Assembly (NCBI RefSeq): GCF_003194585.1
Contig: NZ_QHKZ01000001.1
Span: forward strand, 744,001-808,000
DNA length: 64,000 nucleotides
Direction of reading: 5' to 3'
From: Nocardioides daejeonensis
GTDB taxonomy: Bacteria > Actinomycetota > Actinomycetes > Propionibacteriales > Nocardioidaceae
The notes beneath the pieces were generated by a model. That model saw only the letters and a list, made by a program, of their open reading frames with translations, was not told the DNA's origin and searched no databases. The translations under genes and the position numbers were made by a program. The stretch's first letter is position 1. Each line of letters begins with the position of its first letter. This document shows positions 38,505 to 48,995 of this stretch, in pieces.

Positions 38505-41180
38505 TCAGCGATCCAACAGGCGGACCGTCAGTGTCTTCTTCACTCCCTTGCCACGCACTCGGATGCGTACGCTCTCTGTGCCTTCCGGGCGACCGTCGCG
38601 AGCGACGGGGATCCGCAACCGAGCGACGCCAGCGCCTCGGCGCACCTTCAGCGTCCCGACGAACTCCGCGTCACTGAGCAGCCCCGTCTCCGGCCCGCTC
38701 AGATAGACCCGCTTGCGCCAGGCTGCACCCAGATCACCCACCTGGGCACCGCGGCCGGGGGCCTTCACGAAGGAGAACTGGTAGTAGCGGGCCTCGGTCA
38801 CCGGCGTCGAGAGCCGCAGCACGACCTTGATCGATCCGCCCTCGCGCACCCTGGCCTTCTTCACCCGTGCCCGGACCCGGGGAGCCGGGTCGTCGTCGAT
38901 GATGATCGCGCGGCCCAGGTAGGCCTCGACGTTGGCGCCGCTGATCGTGTGCGCGGCGACCTCGTAGGCGACGCGGTAGTCCTCGTGCGTGGTGTTGCGG
39001 GGGAAGCGCACCGGGATGGTCCCCGACGTCGTGCCCGGTGGCACGTCGATGTCGATCTTGGTGGCGCGCCGTGGGCCTTGCACAACGGCCCTGAACCGCG
39101 CCCCGGCGCCGACGTCCCCCGTCACGGTCCAGGGCACCAGCGCCACTCCGGGAGAAGGCCCATCACCCTCGGGGACCCGCACGCTGCCCACCTGGATCGT
39201 CGCGGGGCGATGCGTCGGAACGGCAGGCAGCGTCGTACCCACCGAGGAGACGTCACGCAGCCAGATCCGGGCCTTACCGCTGCCGGTCACCAGCTCGAGC
39301 GAGCGGACGTCGGCCAGGTCGAGGTCGCCGAGCTCGGACGGAGCCGTGAAGGTCACGGTGCGCGCCCACCGTCGGGCGTTCTCCGGGCTGCCCGGCAGCG
39401 TGGCGAGGGAAGCCGGAGCACCGACCAGGTCGGCGGTGCGCCCCGCCCCGTCGGTGGCGCGGACCGAGAAGCGGGCCGTCTCTCGGCGTGGGTCCTGGAT
39501 CACCCTGAGCTGCAGGCGCCGGTCTCGGAGATCCAGGGGCTCGGCCAGCGCGAGGGTGGCGGCGGTGCCGGGGTGCTGCCAGGCGATCTCGAGGTCGTCC
39601 ACCTCGGGAAGCAGCTGCTCTGCTGCAGGCCAGCTCGGCGTGGACTCGGGAGCCCCACGGCCACAGGCGGTCTTCGCAGACTCCATGACTGCGCGGCAGG
39701 TGCGCACCGTGCCCGCCTCGCCCGCGGTGGCGCGCAGCGCCGGCCCCGGGTAGCGGGTGTCGCGGTCGCCGGCCAGCGCCGCGGACCAGGTGAGAGCCGG
39801 CGCCAGGGTCGACGTGGTGACCGGCGACCCGTCGAAGAGCGGGAGGCTCGCCTCGTCGCGTTCCGCGAACAGACGTACGGCGCCACCCACCAGCACCGCG
39901 GCCGCGTCGCGTTGCTGAGCCGCGCTCAGACGCTGCGGGTGCTTGGCGCCGCAGTACTGCTTCGCCCGTCCACCCCAATCGTCCATGGACGGCGCAGCGG
40001 AGATCCCCGGCGTCCACTCGGTGTTGAAGTAGTTGTGGTTCGCGCCCATCAGGAGCACGGAGCTGCGCAGTGCCGGGTCGTCCGGCTCGAGCTCGCGGGC
40101 TGCATCGACGTACCGCTGGCCTTGCAGGTCGGACACGTCGCCGTCGCAGTAGGGCAGCACCGTCACCGTGGGCACGTAGCTGCTCCGCTGGTCGCCGAAG
40201 TTGGTCGGCGCCAGGAGCACCTGACCGACGACGTTCGTCTCGTCCGGCGGGCGTAGGGAGAACCGGTCGACTCCTTCACCGCCACGGCTGTGGCCGACCA
40301 GGACCACCCGGGAGAGATCCACCTCGTGGGTGCCGGCCAGGCTCGCCCAGTGCCGCAGATGGGCCGCGATCAGATCCGCGCGGGCACCGGCGCCTCCGTC
40401 GGGGAGGCGCCAGTCCTGGGCGTTGATCCCGTTGGCGCGGATCGAGACGGTCACGTAGCCCTGACTGGCGAGCAGACGCTGGAGATAGTCGTAGCCACGC
40501 TCACTCGGAACCTCGCGCGACGCACCCGCGCACGGCCACGTGTCGGAGAAGTCCTCCTCGGCCTTGGGCGTGTAGCACCAGTCGTGACGTCCGTGCAGGA
40601 ACAGGACGAGCGGCTTGTCGCCGCTGACGGCACCGGGGGCGGGCTCGACGACATGACCGACCATCTCGATCGGCGCCGGCATCCCCCGCAGCGGAAGCGC
40701 ATCGAGCTGGTAGTCCGAGCTGATCACCGGCGCGTCGCCAGCCGCTCCCGGGTCGTCGGCGAGGCGGGCCCGGGGTGCGGAAGGGCTGGTACCGGGCCGA
40801 GCCGCCGCCGGCCGGTCGACGCCCGGCTCGTCGAGCCGATCACCCGCCAGAAGCACATCCAGCTCCTCGACGTCCGGCACCGGTCCGGTGATCCGCACCT
40901 CGACGGCTCGGCCGTCCGCCACGATGCTCGTGACGCCGAGCGGGCGTCCCGCCGCATCGACGATCTCGGGTCGCGACGAGCGCACGGGCAACCTGCGCTC
41001 CGAGGTCCAGCGCATCACCTGCTCGTCACCGCCCTGCGTCCGTACCTGCCAGGTGCCCAGCCCTGCGGGGGCGGCCGCGGACCGCTCGCTGGGGGCGGCA
41101 TACCCGGAGGTCGCCGTGGACGCTCCCGCCACACCGATCGCCATCGCCGTCGTCAGTACGACGACTCTCCTCCACCGCAC
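38505..41180 (-). CDS. Large secreted alpha/beta-hydrolase with C-terminal beta domains
   Basis: 891 residues. A signal peptide (about 1-27, RRVVVLTTAMAIGVAGA) is followed by a linker and an alpha/beta-hydrolase domain: FLHGRHDWC oxyanion strand and nucleophile motif VGHSRGGEG. The C-terminal half contains Calx-beta-like segments (VRVPEGDGPSPG, VRARVKKARVREG), probably for surface binding. Activity could be esterase or peptidase; unknown. GTG 41180 is preferred because GGAGAGGGG lies about 6 nt upstream; a longer N-terminus is possible but would bury the signal peptide. Confidence 0.82.
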   Translation of the reverse strand: MRWRRVVVLTTAMAIGVAGASTATSGYAAPSERSAAAPAGLGTWQVRTQGGDEQVMRWTSERRLPVRSSRPEIVDAAGRPLGVTSIVADGRAVEVRITGPVPDVEELDVLLAGDRLDEPGVDRPAAARPGTSPSAPRARLADDPGAAGDAPVISSDYQLDALPLRGMPAPIEMVGHVVEPAPGAVSGDKPLVLFLHGRHDWCYTPKAEEDFSDTWPCAGASREVPSERGYDYLQRLLASQGYVTVSIRANGINAQDWRLPDGGAGARADLIAAHLRHWASLAGTHEVDLSRVVLVGHSRGGEGVDRFSLRPPDETNVVGQVLLAPTNFGDQRSSYVPTVTVLPYCDGDVSDLQGQRYVDAARELEPDDPALRSSVLLMGANHNYFNTEWTPGISAAPSMDDWGGRAKQYCGAKHPQRLSAAQQRDAAAVLVGGAVRLFAERDEASLPLFDGSPVTTSTLAPALTWSAALAGDRDTRYPGPALRATAGEAGTVRTCRAVMESAKTACGRGAPESTPSWPAAEQLLPEVDDLEIAWQHPGTAATLALAEPLDLRDRRLQLRVIQDPRRETARFSVRATDGAGRTADLVGAPASLATLPGSPENARRWARTVTFTAPSELGDLDLADVRSLELVTGSGKARIWLRDVSSVGTTLPAVPTHRPATIQVGSVRVPEGDGPSPGVALVPWTVTGDVGAGARFRAVVQGPRRATKIDIDVPPGTTSGTIPVRFPRNTTHEDYRVAYEVAAHTISGANVEAYLGRAIIIDDDPAPRVRARVKKARVREGGSIKVVLRLSTPVTEARYYQFSFVKAPGRGAQVGDLGAAWRKRVYLSGPETGLLSDAEFVGTLKVRRGAGVARLRIPVARDGRPEGTESVRIRVRGKGVKKTLTVRLLDR

Positions 41181-41220
41181 CGTGCGCCCCTCTCCGGCCG
41201 GGGGTGCCCGGCGGTCCCAG

Positions 41221-41234
41221 CTGGTGATCACCAG
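41221..41234. promoter_or_regulatory. Operator-like palindrome between divergent genes
   Basis: CTGGTGATCACCAG, a perfect 14-bp palindrome, ends 6 nt before the TAGCCT box of the LysR-effector gene and lies 40 nt from the hydrolase start. It could control either. Confidence 0.4.
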
Positions 41235-41240
41235 TACCCG

Positions 41241-41246
41241 TAGCCT
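41241..41246 (+). promoter_or_regulatory. Leaderless -10 box of the LysR-effector gene
   Basis: TAGCCT with exactly 7 nt to the GTG at 41254. Confidence 0.55.
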
Positions 41247-41253
41247 TGCACAG

Positions 41254-41859
41254 GTGAACACTCCTCATCCTGGTCTGCGCCTCGGTTTCGTGCCCGGCGC
41301 CACTCCCGACAAATGGGCGGCCCGGTGGCGGGAGCAGTTCCCCCGAGTACCGCTGCAACTGGTGCCGATCCCCGTCGATGCGCAGGAGCAGGCGCTCGCC
41401 GCGGGCGAGATCGACATGTGCGTCGCGCGGCTGCCGGTCGACCGCGACCGCCACCACGTGATCGCCCTCTACGACGAGGTGCCGGTCGTCGTAGTGCCTC
41501 GCGAGCACCCCGCCACGGCCTACGACGAGATCACCCTCGCCGACCTCGCCGACGAACAGCTGGTGCAGGATCCTGCCGACGTTCCCGGCTGGAGCGAGCT
41601 CGCGACGGCCGACCGCCTCGCCTGGCCCCCCATGACGACCGCCGAGGCGATCGAGGTGGTGGCCTCGGGCACCGGCATCGTCATCGTGCCCATGTCGCTG
41701 GCTCGGCTGCACCATCGCAAGGACGTCGCCTACGTCCCCGTCACCGACGGCCCTGTCTCCTCCGTCGCCCTCGTCTGGCTACGCGACCGCGACGACGACT
41801 GGACCCAGCGCCTCGTCGGCGTCGTACGCGGGCGCACCGCCCGCAGCTCCCGCAGCTGA
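41254..41859 (+). CDS. Orphan LysR substrate-binding-domain protein
   Basis: 201 residues matching only the effector half of LysR regulators: LRLGFVPGATPDKWAARW at the start, EVPVVVVPREHP in the middle and VASGTGIVIVPMS near the end. There is no helix-turn-helix, and the GTG start with its -10 box leaves no room for one upstream, where the divergent hydrolase begins. It may be a ligand-binding protein or an accessory to another regulator. Effector unknown. Confidence 0.82.
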   Translation: MNTPHPGLRLGFVPGATPDKWAARWREQFPRVPLQLVPIPVDAQEQALAAGEIDMCVARLPVDRDRHHVIALYDEVPVVVVPREHPATAYDEITLADLADEQLVQDPADVPGWSELATADRLAWPPMTTAEAIEVVASGTGIVIVPMSLARLHHRKDVAYVPVTDGPVSSVALVWLRDRDDDWTQRLVGVVRGRTARSSRS

Positions 41860-41877
41860 CCTGGTGGCCCCGCTGCG

Positions 41878-41949
41878 CCAGTTTCCCCGCCCGGGCGGGG
41901 AAACTGGTACTTGGTGTGCGTAGCTACAGCACACAAGAGAGCAATAACG

Positions 41950-41957
<8 letters not shown>
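41878..41957. repeat. Dispersed palindromic element, copy 2
   Basis: The same 30-bp perfect palindrome as at 18499 (here 41878-41907), then 12 nt, then GTAGCTAC (41920-41927) and a tail resembling copy 1. Here CTTGGTGTGC and GCACACAAG flank GTAGCTAC to make a second stem-loop. It sits between convergent genes and its last bases reach into the end of the nucleosidase gene. Confidence 0.85.
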
Positions 41958-43964
<2,007 letters not shown>

Positions 43965-43966
43965 TC

Positions 43967-43972
43967 ACCCTA
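43967..43972 (-). promoter_or_regulatory. -10 box of guaB1
   Basis: TAGGGT, 8 nt before the GTG at 43958; compatible with a leaderless transcript. Confidence 0.4.
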
Positions 43973-44000
43973 CGCGCCCCACGCTCTGCGTTCCGGCGTC

Positions 44001-44006
44001 TACCCT
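44001..44006 (+). promoter_or_regulatory. Leaderless -10 box of galK
   Basis: TACCCT with exactly 7 nt to the GTG at 44014. Confidence 0.55.
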
Positions 44007-44013
44007 CGTCGCT

Positions 44014-45150
44014 GTGCGCCCCCACGATCCACGCGTCGACGAGGCCCTCGCCGCCTTCGCCCGGCACTTCGGTGGTACGCCGACCCGGCTGGCGGGAGCA
44101 CCGGGACGCGTCAACCTGATCGGCGAGCACACCGACCACAACGGCGGGCTCTGCCTGCCCTTCGCGCTGCCGCAGCGCACGTTCGCGGCCTTGCGCCCCC
44201 GTGCCGACCAGATCGTCCGCATGCACAGCACCCACCGCGACCAGAGCCTGGAGTGGGACCTTCGCGAAGCGAGAGCCTGTCGTGGCTGGGCGGCGTACGT
44301 CGTGGGGACGCTGGCCGCACTCGGTCACCGCACGGGTTTCGACATCCTGGTGCACTCCGACGTGCCAGTCGGCGCCGGCCTCTCCAGCTCGGCTGCCCTC
44401 ACCTGCGCGGTCGCCGTCGCCAGCAGCCCGGAGGCCGACCTGACGACCCTGCTGCGTGCCACCATCACCGCGGAGAACGACTATGTCGGCGCGCCGACCG
44501 GGGGCCTCGACCAGTCCGTCGTCCTGGGAGCCCGGGCAGGTACGGCGCTGCTCCTGGACTTCTCCCGTCCCGAGTCCGAGCGCGTGGTGCGGACGGCGCC
44601 GACCGCCGTGCCGGGTCACGAGTGGTGGATCTTCGACACCCACGTCGCCCACGACCTCGCCGACGGTGGGTACGCCGCCCGCCGTCGCGAGTGCACCGCA
44701 GCCGCGGAGGCGCTGGGCGTGCCGACGCTCACCCTGGCGTCGCCAGCGGCGGTCGCCGAGCTGTCCCTCCGTGAAGCGACCCTTGCCGCCCGGGCACGCC
44801 ATGTGCTCACCGAGAACGCCCGGGTGCGAGCCATGACGGCCGCGCTGGATGCTCGTGACGCGGCAACGATCGGCACCCTGCTCACCCGTTCGCATCGCTC
44901 CCTGCGCGACGACTTCGCGGTCAGCTGCGCGGAGCTGGACGTGGCCGTCGAGGTGCTGCTGGGCTCCGGTGCGGTAGGCGCCCGCATGGTCGGCGGCGGC
45001 TTCGGAGGATCGGCTGTGGCGCTGCTGCCGACTGGATCGGCGCGCCAGGTGGGGTCAGCGCTCGCCGGTGCCTTCGGTCGGCGGGGCTGGCGGGCGCCCA
45101 CTCCCCTCGCTGCGGGCCGTGGCAACGAGGGAGCCACTCGGGTCGTTTGA
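44014..45150 (+). CDS. galK: Galactokinase
   Basis: 378 residues. GHMP kinase that phosphorylates galactose at C1 in the Leloir pathway. The galactokinase signature GRVNLIGEHTDHNGG lies near residues 31-45, the ATP loop is PVGAGLSSSAAL, and the C-terminal GHMP motif is VGGGFGGS. GTG 44014 is supported by TACCCT 7 nt upstream. galT and galE are not adjacent. Its last 96 nt overlap the 3' end of a membrane protein gene on the other strand. Confidence 0.93.
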   Translation: MRPHDPRVDEALAAFARHFGGTPTRLAGAPGRVNLIGEHTDHNGGLCLPFALPQRTFAALRPRADQIVRMHSTHRDQSLEWDLREARACRGWAAYVVGTLAALGHRTGFDILVHSDVPVGAGLSSSAALTCAVAVASSPEADLTTLLRATITAENDYVGAPTGGLDQSVVLGARAGTALLLDFSRPESERVVRTAPTAVPGHEWWIFDTHVAHDLADGGYAARRRECTAAAEALGVPTLTLASPAAVAELSLREATLAARARHVLTENARVRAMTAALDARDAATIGTLLTRSHRSLRDDFAVSCAELDVAVEVLLGSGAVGARMVGGGFGGSAVALLPTGSARQVGSALAGAFGRRGWRAPTPLAAGRGNEGATRVV

Positions 45151-45732
45151 GGAGGGCACGCCGTCGTAAGCCCGCTGGTAGCCGGCGAGCGCGGCGATCG
45201 CCGCGGGATCCCGTCGTCGCCAGTCACCGACCGGATCCGGGGTGAGGGCTCGGAGCACTTCCGGCGACTGCGTGCTCAGCGCTCGCAGTGCCAGCAGCTC
45301 CGGCTCTTCAGCCCAGTGCGCGGCACCCCGGCGGACCTGGTCGAGGCGACGCGGCAGCCAGGCCGCCAGCAACAGGATCGTCGGGACGAGTGCCGTGCCG
45401 ACGCCCAGCTTCCACGCGAGCTCGTTCACGGTGTCAGTGCCCAGCTCGCTCGCCGTCGACATGCGCCCTGCTGCCTCCGCAGCGCGCAGGAACGGCTCCG
45501 CCGCCGCATCGCCGAGGAGTGGGATGCTGCCGAACGCAGCGGCAGCCAGGGCCAGGTAGTCGTCGAGCGCGACCGCCGCGGAGCCGGCGAGCTCCGTCGC
45601 CTTCGTCGCGCTGCCGATCGACTGGTGCACGCTCCAGCCCTGCCAGAGCCAGAAGCAGATCCAGAGCACGACGGCGGCGTCGCCGAGCAGTTGTCGGGTG
45701 CGGCGCGGCTGCAGGTCGGAGTAGAGGCCCAT
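45055..45732 (-). CDS. Two-helix membrane protein, unknown function
   Basis: 225 residues, no family recognised. Membrane helices near 21-37 (VVLWICFWLWQG) and 125-145 (LVPTILLLAAWLP) bracket an alanine-rich extracytoplasmic loop; the C-terminal part is cytoplasmic. This resembles PspC/LemA-free actinobacterial helper proteins of unknown role. ATG 45732 is the likely start; an upstream extension adds nine codons without support. The last 96 nt are antisense to galK, the longest coding overlap in the window. Confidence 0.68.
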   Translation of the reverse strand: MGLYSDLQPRRTRQLLGDAAVVLWICFWLWQGWSVHQSIGSATKATELAGSAAVALDDYLALAAAAFGSIPLLGDAAAEPFLRAAEAAGRMSTASELGTDTVNELAWKLGVGTALVPTILLLAAWLPRRLDQVRRGAAHWAEEPELLALRALSTQSPEVLRALTPDPVGDWRRRDPAAIAALAGYQRAYDGVPSSNDPSGSLVATARSEGSGRPPAPPTEGTGER

Positions 45733-45792
45733 ACTGCAGATCCGACCAGATCCGAGCACGCGTCGCCAAGCACCGTCGCGGCGTGGGACGGC

Positions 45793-45808
45793 TGAGTACA
45801 GGTACTCA
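45793..45808. promoter_or_regulatory. TGAGTAC inverted repeat
   Basis: TGAGTAC-AG-GTACTCA has perfect 7-bp arms. It lies between the divergent membrane protein (start 45732) and YiaA-like gene (start 45868), 60 nt from each, as expected of a shared operator. Confidence 0.45.
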
Positions 45809-45867
45809 ACAGAACACAGGTACGTGGGCGGATGTGCTCACCCGGCGCCGGAGGCGAAGGTTGAGGC

Positions 45868-46161
45868 ATGAACAACAACAACTCGTTCCAGGCCAAGAAC
45901 ACCAACGCCTTCTTCCTCCAGGCGGGCATCTCCTTCGGCATCGCCCTCCTCACCATGATCCTGGCGGTCTGCTACCTGCCGGTCGAGCCGTGGATCCGCG
46001 CCTTCCTCGCCCTGGGCACCCTCTTCCTGACCACGTCGTCGTTCACTCTCGCCAAGTGTGTGCGGGACGCCCAGGAGAACCAGTCGGTCGCGGCTCGTCT
46101 CGACCAGGCCCGCGTCGACAAGCTGCTCGCCGAGCACGACCCTTTCCGTCAGATCGCCTGA
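45868..46161 (+). CDS. YiaA/YiaB-like inner membrane protein
   Basis: 97 residues. The pattern NTNAFFLQAGISFGIAL...YLPVEPWIRAFLALG and FTLAKCVRDAQE fits the YiaA/B domain: two membrane helices with a short cytoplasmic tail. Function unknown. ATG 45868 follows GGCGAAGGTTGAGG, with a plausible ribosome site GAAGG. A strong hairpin terminator follows at 46198. Confidence 0.85.
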   Translation: MNNNNSFQAKNTNAFFLQAGISFGIALLTMILAVCYLPVEPWIRAFLALGTLFLTTSSFTLAKCVRDAQENQSVAARLDQARVDKLLAEHDPFRQIA

Positions 46162-46197
46162 TCATCATCTGCACCGCTCCCGACACCGATCCGCTCA

Positions 46198-46245
46198 ACG
46201 ACGAAAGACCCGGCTCCCCTGTGAGGGAGCCGGGTCTTTCGTCGT
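46198..46245. terminator. Bidirectional terminator
   Basis: A perfect 21-bp stem (46198-46218 with 46225-46245) around a 6-nt loop. Each arm ends in an AAAG/CTTT-containing stretch, so both strands show a run of T inside the stem end. It separates the YiaA-like and acyl-CoA dehydrogenase genes. Confidence 0.85.
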
Positions 46246-46252
46246 GTCAGTA

Positions 46253-47464
46253 CTACTTCAGCTCGGCGCTCGACAGACCCAGCACCCGGCGAGCGATGAT
46301 CAGCTGCTGGATCTGCTGCGTGCCCTCGAAGATGTCGAGGATCTTCGAGTCCCGCGACCACTTCTCGAGCAGCTCGGTCTCGCTGTAGCCGACGGAACCG
46401 GCGAGCTCCACGCAGCTCAGCGTCACGTCGGAGCCGACGCGGCCGGCCTTCGCCTTGGCCATCGAGGCCTCCAGCGAGTTCGGCTTGCGGTTGTCCGCCA
46501 TCCAGGCCGCCTGCATCGTCAGCAGTCGTCCCATCTCCCAGTCGGACTCGAGCTGGAGGAAACGCGCAGCTGCGGCGTGCTGCAGGTTGGCCGGCTTGTC
46601 GTAGTCGACCTCGATCCCCGCCTCCGCGAGCAGCTCGCGGGTGAGGTCGAGAGCGGCGCGTGCACAGCCGACGGCCATCGCCGCGACCAGCGGACGCGTG
46701 TTGTCGAAGGTCGCCATGGCGCCGGCGAAACCCTGCTTGACGTCGATCTCCGGGTTGCCGAGGAGGTTCTCAGCCGGAACGCGGCAGTCGGTGAAGGTGA
46801 TCACAGCCGTGTCGGAGGCACGGATGCCCAGCTTGTGCTCCAGCCGCTCCACCTTCAGGCCCGGGGTGCCCTTCTTGACGACGAAGGACTTGATCGCGGC
46901 ACGTCCCAGCGACTTGTCGAGCGAGGCCCAGACCACCACGCTGTCGGAGCGTTCACCGGAGGTCACGAAGATCTTCTCGCCGTTGAGGACGTACTCGTCG
47001 CCGTCCTTGACGGCGGTCGTCGTCAGCGCGGCTGAGTCGGATCCCATGGACGGCTCGGTGATCGCCATCGAGGCCCAGGTGCCGGCGAACCGCTTCAGCT
47101 GCTCGTCGTTGGCGACCGAGGCGATCGCCGAGTTGCCCAGGCCCTGCCTCGGCATCGAGAGCAGCAGCCCGGTGTCGCCCCAGCACATCTCGGCGACGGA
47201 GAGGACGGAGGCCAGGTTGGCGCCGTTCTTGACGCCGGCCTTCTCCTCCTTCTCGTCGCGGCGCACGCCGGTGGCGCCGGCGCCCTCGGAGGCACCGGAC
47301 TCGGAGAGTCCGTCGATCATCGCGGCGAGCATGTCGAGTTCCTTGGGGTACTCGTGCTCGGCGCGGTCGTACTTGCGAGAGATCGGTCGCAGCATGTTCA
47401 TCGCGACCTGGTGCGCCTGGTCGATCAGGGCGCGGTGCTTCTTGGGAGTCTCAAGATTGATCAT
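46253..47464 (-). CDS. Acyl-CoA dehydrogenase
   Basis: 403 residues. FAD flavoprotein of fatty-acid beta-oxidation. Conserved segments are MAITEPSMGSDSAAL, the FAD-binding FVTSGERSD region and the C-terminal FEGTQQIQ, whose glutamate is the usual catalytic base. An insertion rich in Gly/Glu/Lys (about 55-80) is unusual. It follows the other dehydrogenase gene by 18 nt in the same operon; two dissimilar dehydrogenases in tandem suggest a heteromeric enzyme or steroid/long-chain substrates. Confidence 0.9.
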   Translation of the reverse strand: MINLETPKKHRALIDQAHQVAMNMLRPISRKYDRAEHEYPKELDMLAAMIDGLSESGASEGAGATGVRRDEKEEKAGVKNGANLASVLSVAEMCWGDTGLLLSMPRQGLGNSAIASVANDEQLKRFAGTWASMAITEPSMGSDSAALTTTAVKDGDEYVLNGEKIFVTSGERSDSVVVWASLDKSLGRAAIKSFVVKKGTPGLKVERLEHKLGIRASDTAVITFTDCRVPAENLLGNPEIDVKQGFAGAMATFDNTRPLVAAMAVGCARAALDLTRELLAEAGIEVDYDKPANLQHAAAARFLQLESDWEMGRLLTMQAAWMADNRKPNSLEASMAKAKAGRVGSDVTLSCVELAGSVGYSETELLEKWSRDSKILDIFEGTQQIQQLIIARRVLGLSSAELK

Positions 47465-47482
47465 GTCGGTGTGCCCGGTCGG

Positions 47483-48859
47483 TCAGACCAGGACGCCTCC
47501 TTCCACGAGGCCGATGGCACGTAGGTCGCGGTACCACCGCTCGACCGGGTGCTCCTTGACGAAGCCGTGGCCGCCGAGCAGCTGGACGCCGTCCAGACCG
47601 ATCCGCATGCCATGGTCGGTGCAGGCCTTGCGCGCCAATGCGACCTCACGGGAGAAGTCCTTGCCCTGAGCGGCCCGCGAGGCCGCACGGTAGGTCAGCA
47701 GCCGCATGCCCTGCAGTTCGGTCGCGATGTCGGCGACCATGAACGCGACTGCCTGACGGTGGCTGATCGGCTCGCCAAACGCCTCGCGCTCGTTGACGTA
47801 GGTCTTCACGTAGTCGAGCACCGCCTGGCCGGTCCCGATCGCCAACGCGCACCAGGCGAGGCGGGAGAGGCGCACGCATTCGACGTACGTCGTCCCGTCT
47901 GTCGCGCCGAGCACGGCGCTGGCGGGCACGCGCACGTCGGTGAGCGTCACCTTCGCGAGGCTGGCCGCCCGCACGCCCATCGCCGGGTCGCCCTCGACCT
48001 GGACGCCTTCGGTGCCGGACTCGACGAGCACGAGCACGTTCTTGCCGTCGAGCTGCGCGCCCACGATGAAGAGCTCTGCGTCCGCGCCCCGGGGCACCAG
48101 CGACTTGACGCCGTTGAGCACCAGGTCGGAGCCGTCCTTGACCGCCTTGGTCGACGGGCTGAGCACGTCGAACAGCACGGTGGGCTCGGTCAGCGCCAAC
48201 GCGGCGACCGGGACCGAGTCGCCGGTGAACTCCGGCAGGTAGGTGGTCTGCTGCTCGTCGGTGCCCCACAGCGAGAGCGCCGTGGCGACGGCGCCCGGTG
48301 CGAGCGCCGCGACCGCCAGACCCATGTCGCCCTCGGCCAGCGCCTCGGCGACCAGGGTGCCGGCCATCGCGGAGCGCTCCTCGGAGATCCCGCCGAGCTT
48401 CTCCGGGACGCCCAGGATCGGGAGTCCGATCTCGAGGCTCGCAGCCAGCACCTCGTCGGGAGCCGTGCAGCTCTCGTTCGCCTCCGCAGCGGCGGGGCGA
48501 ACCACCTCGGTGGCGAACTCCTTCACCACGTCGACGAGCATCTGCTCGTCCTCACCCGGCGTCAGGTCGAAGATGCCACTGGGGTTGGCGCTCGGCACGC
48601 GGACGCCGTCGGCGCCCACCTTGCCACCGCGGGTGAAGGCGCGGCTCGCCGCACCAGCCACCTTGAACCCGCTACGGGTCGCGGTGAAGACTCCGCGCTC
48701 GGTCTGCTTGCGCAGGCCGATCCGGTCGATCAGTTCGCTCTGAGCCAGCTTGTTGAGGGCCAGGACGGCGAGTCCGATCGGGTCGCGGGACTCGCGGCTG
48801 CTCACGCCGTGCTTCCCTCCCGGGGAGACGGCGGCCCTGGATGCTTTGAGAAGGGACAT
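47483..48859 (-). CDS. Acyl-CoA dehydrogenase with N-terminal extension
   Basis: 458 residues. About 95 extra residues precede the dehydrogenase fold, which begins near FDLTPGEDEQMLVDVVKEF. The FAD/substrate segments are AALALTEPTVLFDV and LQLLGGHGFVKEHPVERWYRD-like, and the final LVEGGVLV replaces the usual EGT motif yet keeps the glutamate. ATG 48859 has TACATT 6 nt upstream, overlapping a 17-bp palindrome, so repression is likely. First gene of the pair. Confidence 0.88.
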   Translation of the reverse strand: MSLLKASRAAVSPGGKHGVSSRESRDPIGLAVLALNKLAQSELIDRIGLRKQTERGVFTATRSGFKVAGAASRAFTRGGKVGADGVRVPSANPSGIFDLTPGEDEQMLVDVVKEFATEVVRPAAAEANESCTAPDEVLAASLEIGLPILGVPEKLGGISEERSAMAGTLVAEALAEGDMGLAVAALAPGAVATALSLWGTDEQQTTYLPEFTGDSVPVAALALTEPTVLFDVLSPSTKAVKDGSDLVLNGVKSLVPRGADAELFIVGAQLDGKNVLVLVESGTEGVQVEGDPAMGVRAASLAKVTLTDVRVPASAVLGATDGTTYVECVRLSRLAWCALAIGTGQAVLDYVKTYVNEREAFGEPISHRQAVAFMVADIATELQGMRLLTYRAASRAAQGKDFSREVALARKACTDHGMRIGLDGVQLLGGHGFVKEHPVERWYRDLRAIGLVEGGVLV

Positions 48860-48865
48860 GGAGAA

Positions 48866-48871
48866 AATGTA
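48866..48871 (-). promoter_or_regulatory. Leaderless -10 box of the acyl-CoA dehydrogenase operon
   Basis: TACATT, 6 nt before the ATG at 48859, overlapped by the operator at 48868-48884. Confidence 0.45.
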
Positions 48872-48884
48872 ACTCCGAGTTACA
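48868..48884. promoter_or_regulatory. 17-bp palindromic operator
   Basis: TGTAACTC-C-GAGTTACA has perfect 8-bp arms, the symmetry expected of a TetR-type repressor site. It covers the -10 box of the dehydrogenase operon. No TetR gene is in the window; a fatty-acid-responsive repressor is the natural guess. Confidence 0.65.
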
Positions 48885-48995
48885 CGCGGCGCCACATGTT
48901 CGCGGATGTCCATCGTCACAAATGACGCGCACGCGCCTCCTGGCTCAGGAGCCCAGTAGCCTGGAGTCGGCGAGGTACGACGAGCGAGGGTGACG

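Noticed and set aside
41730..41936. Small minus-strand coding frame through the palindromic element copy 2
   Set aside because: It is antisense to the LysR-effector gene and exists only because of the repeat.
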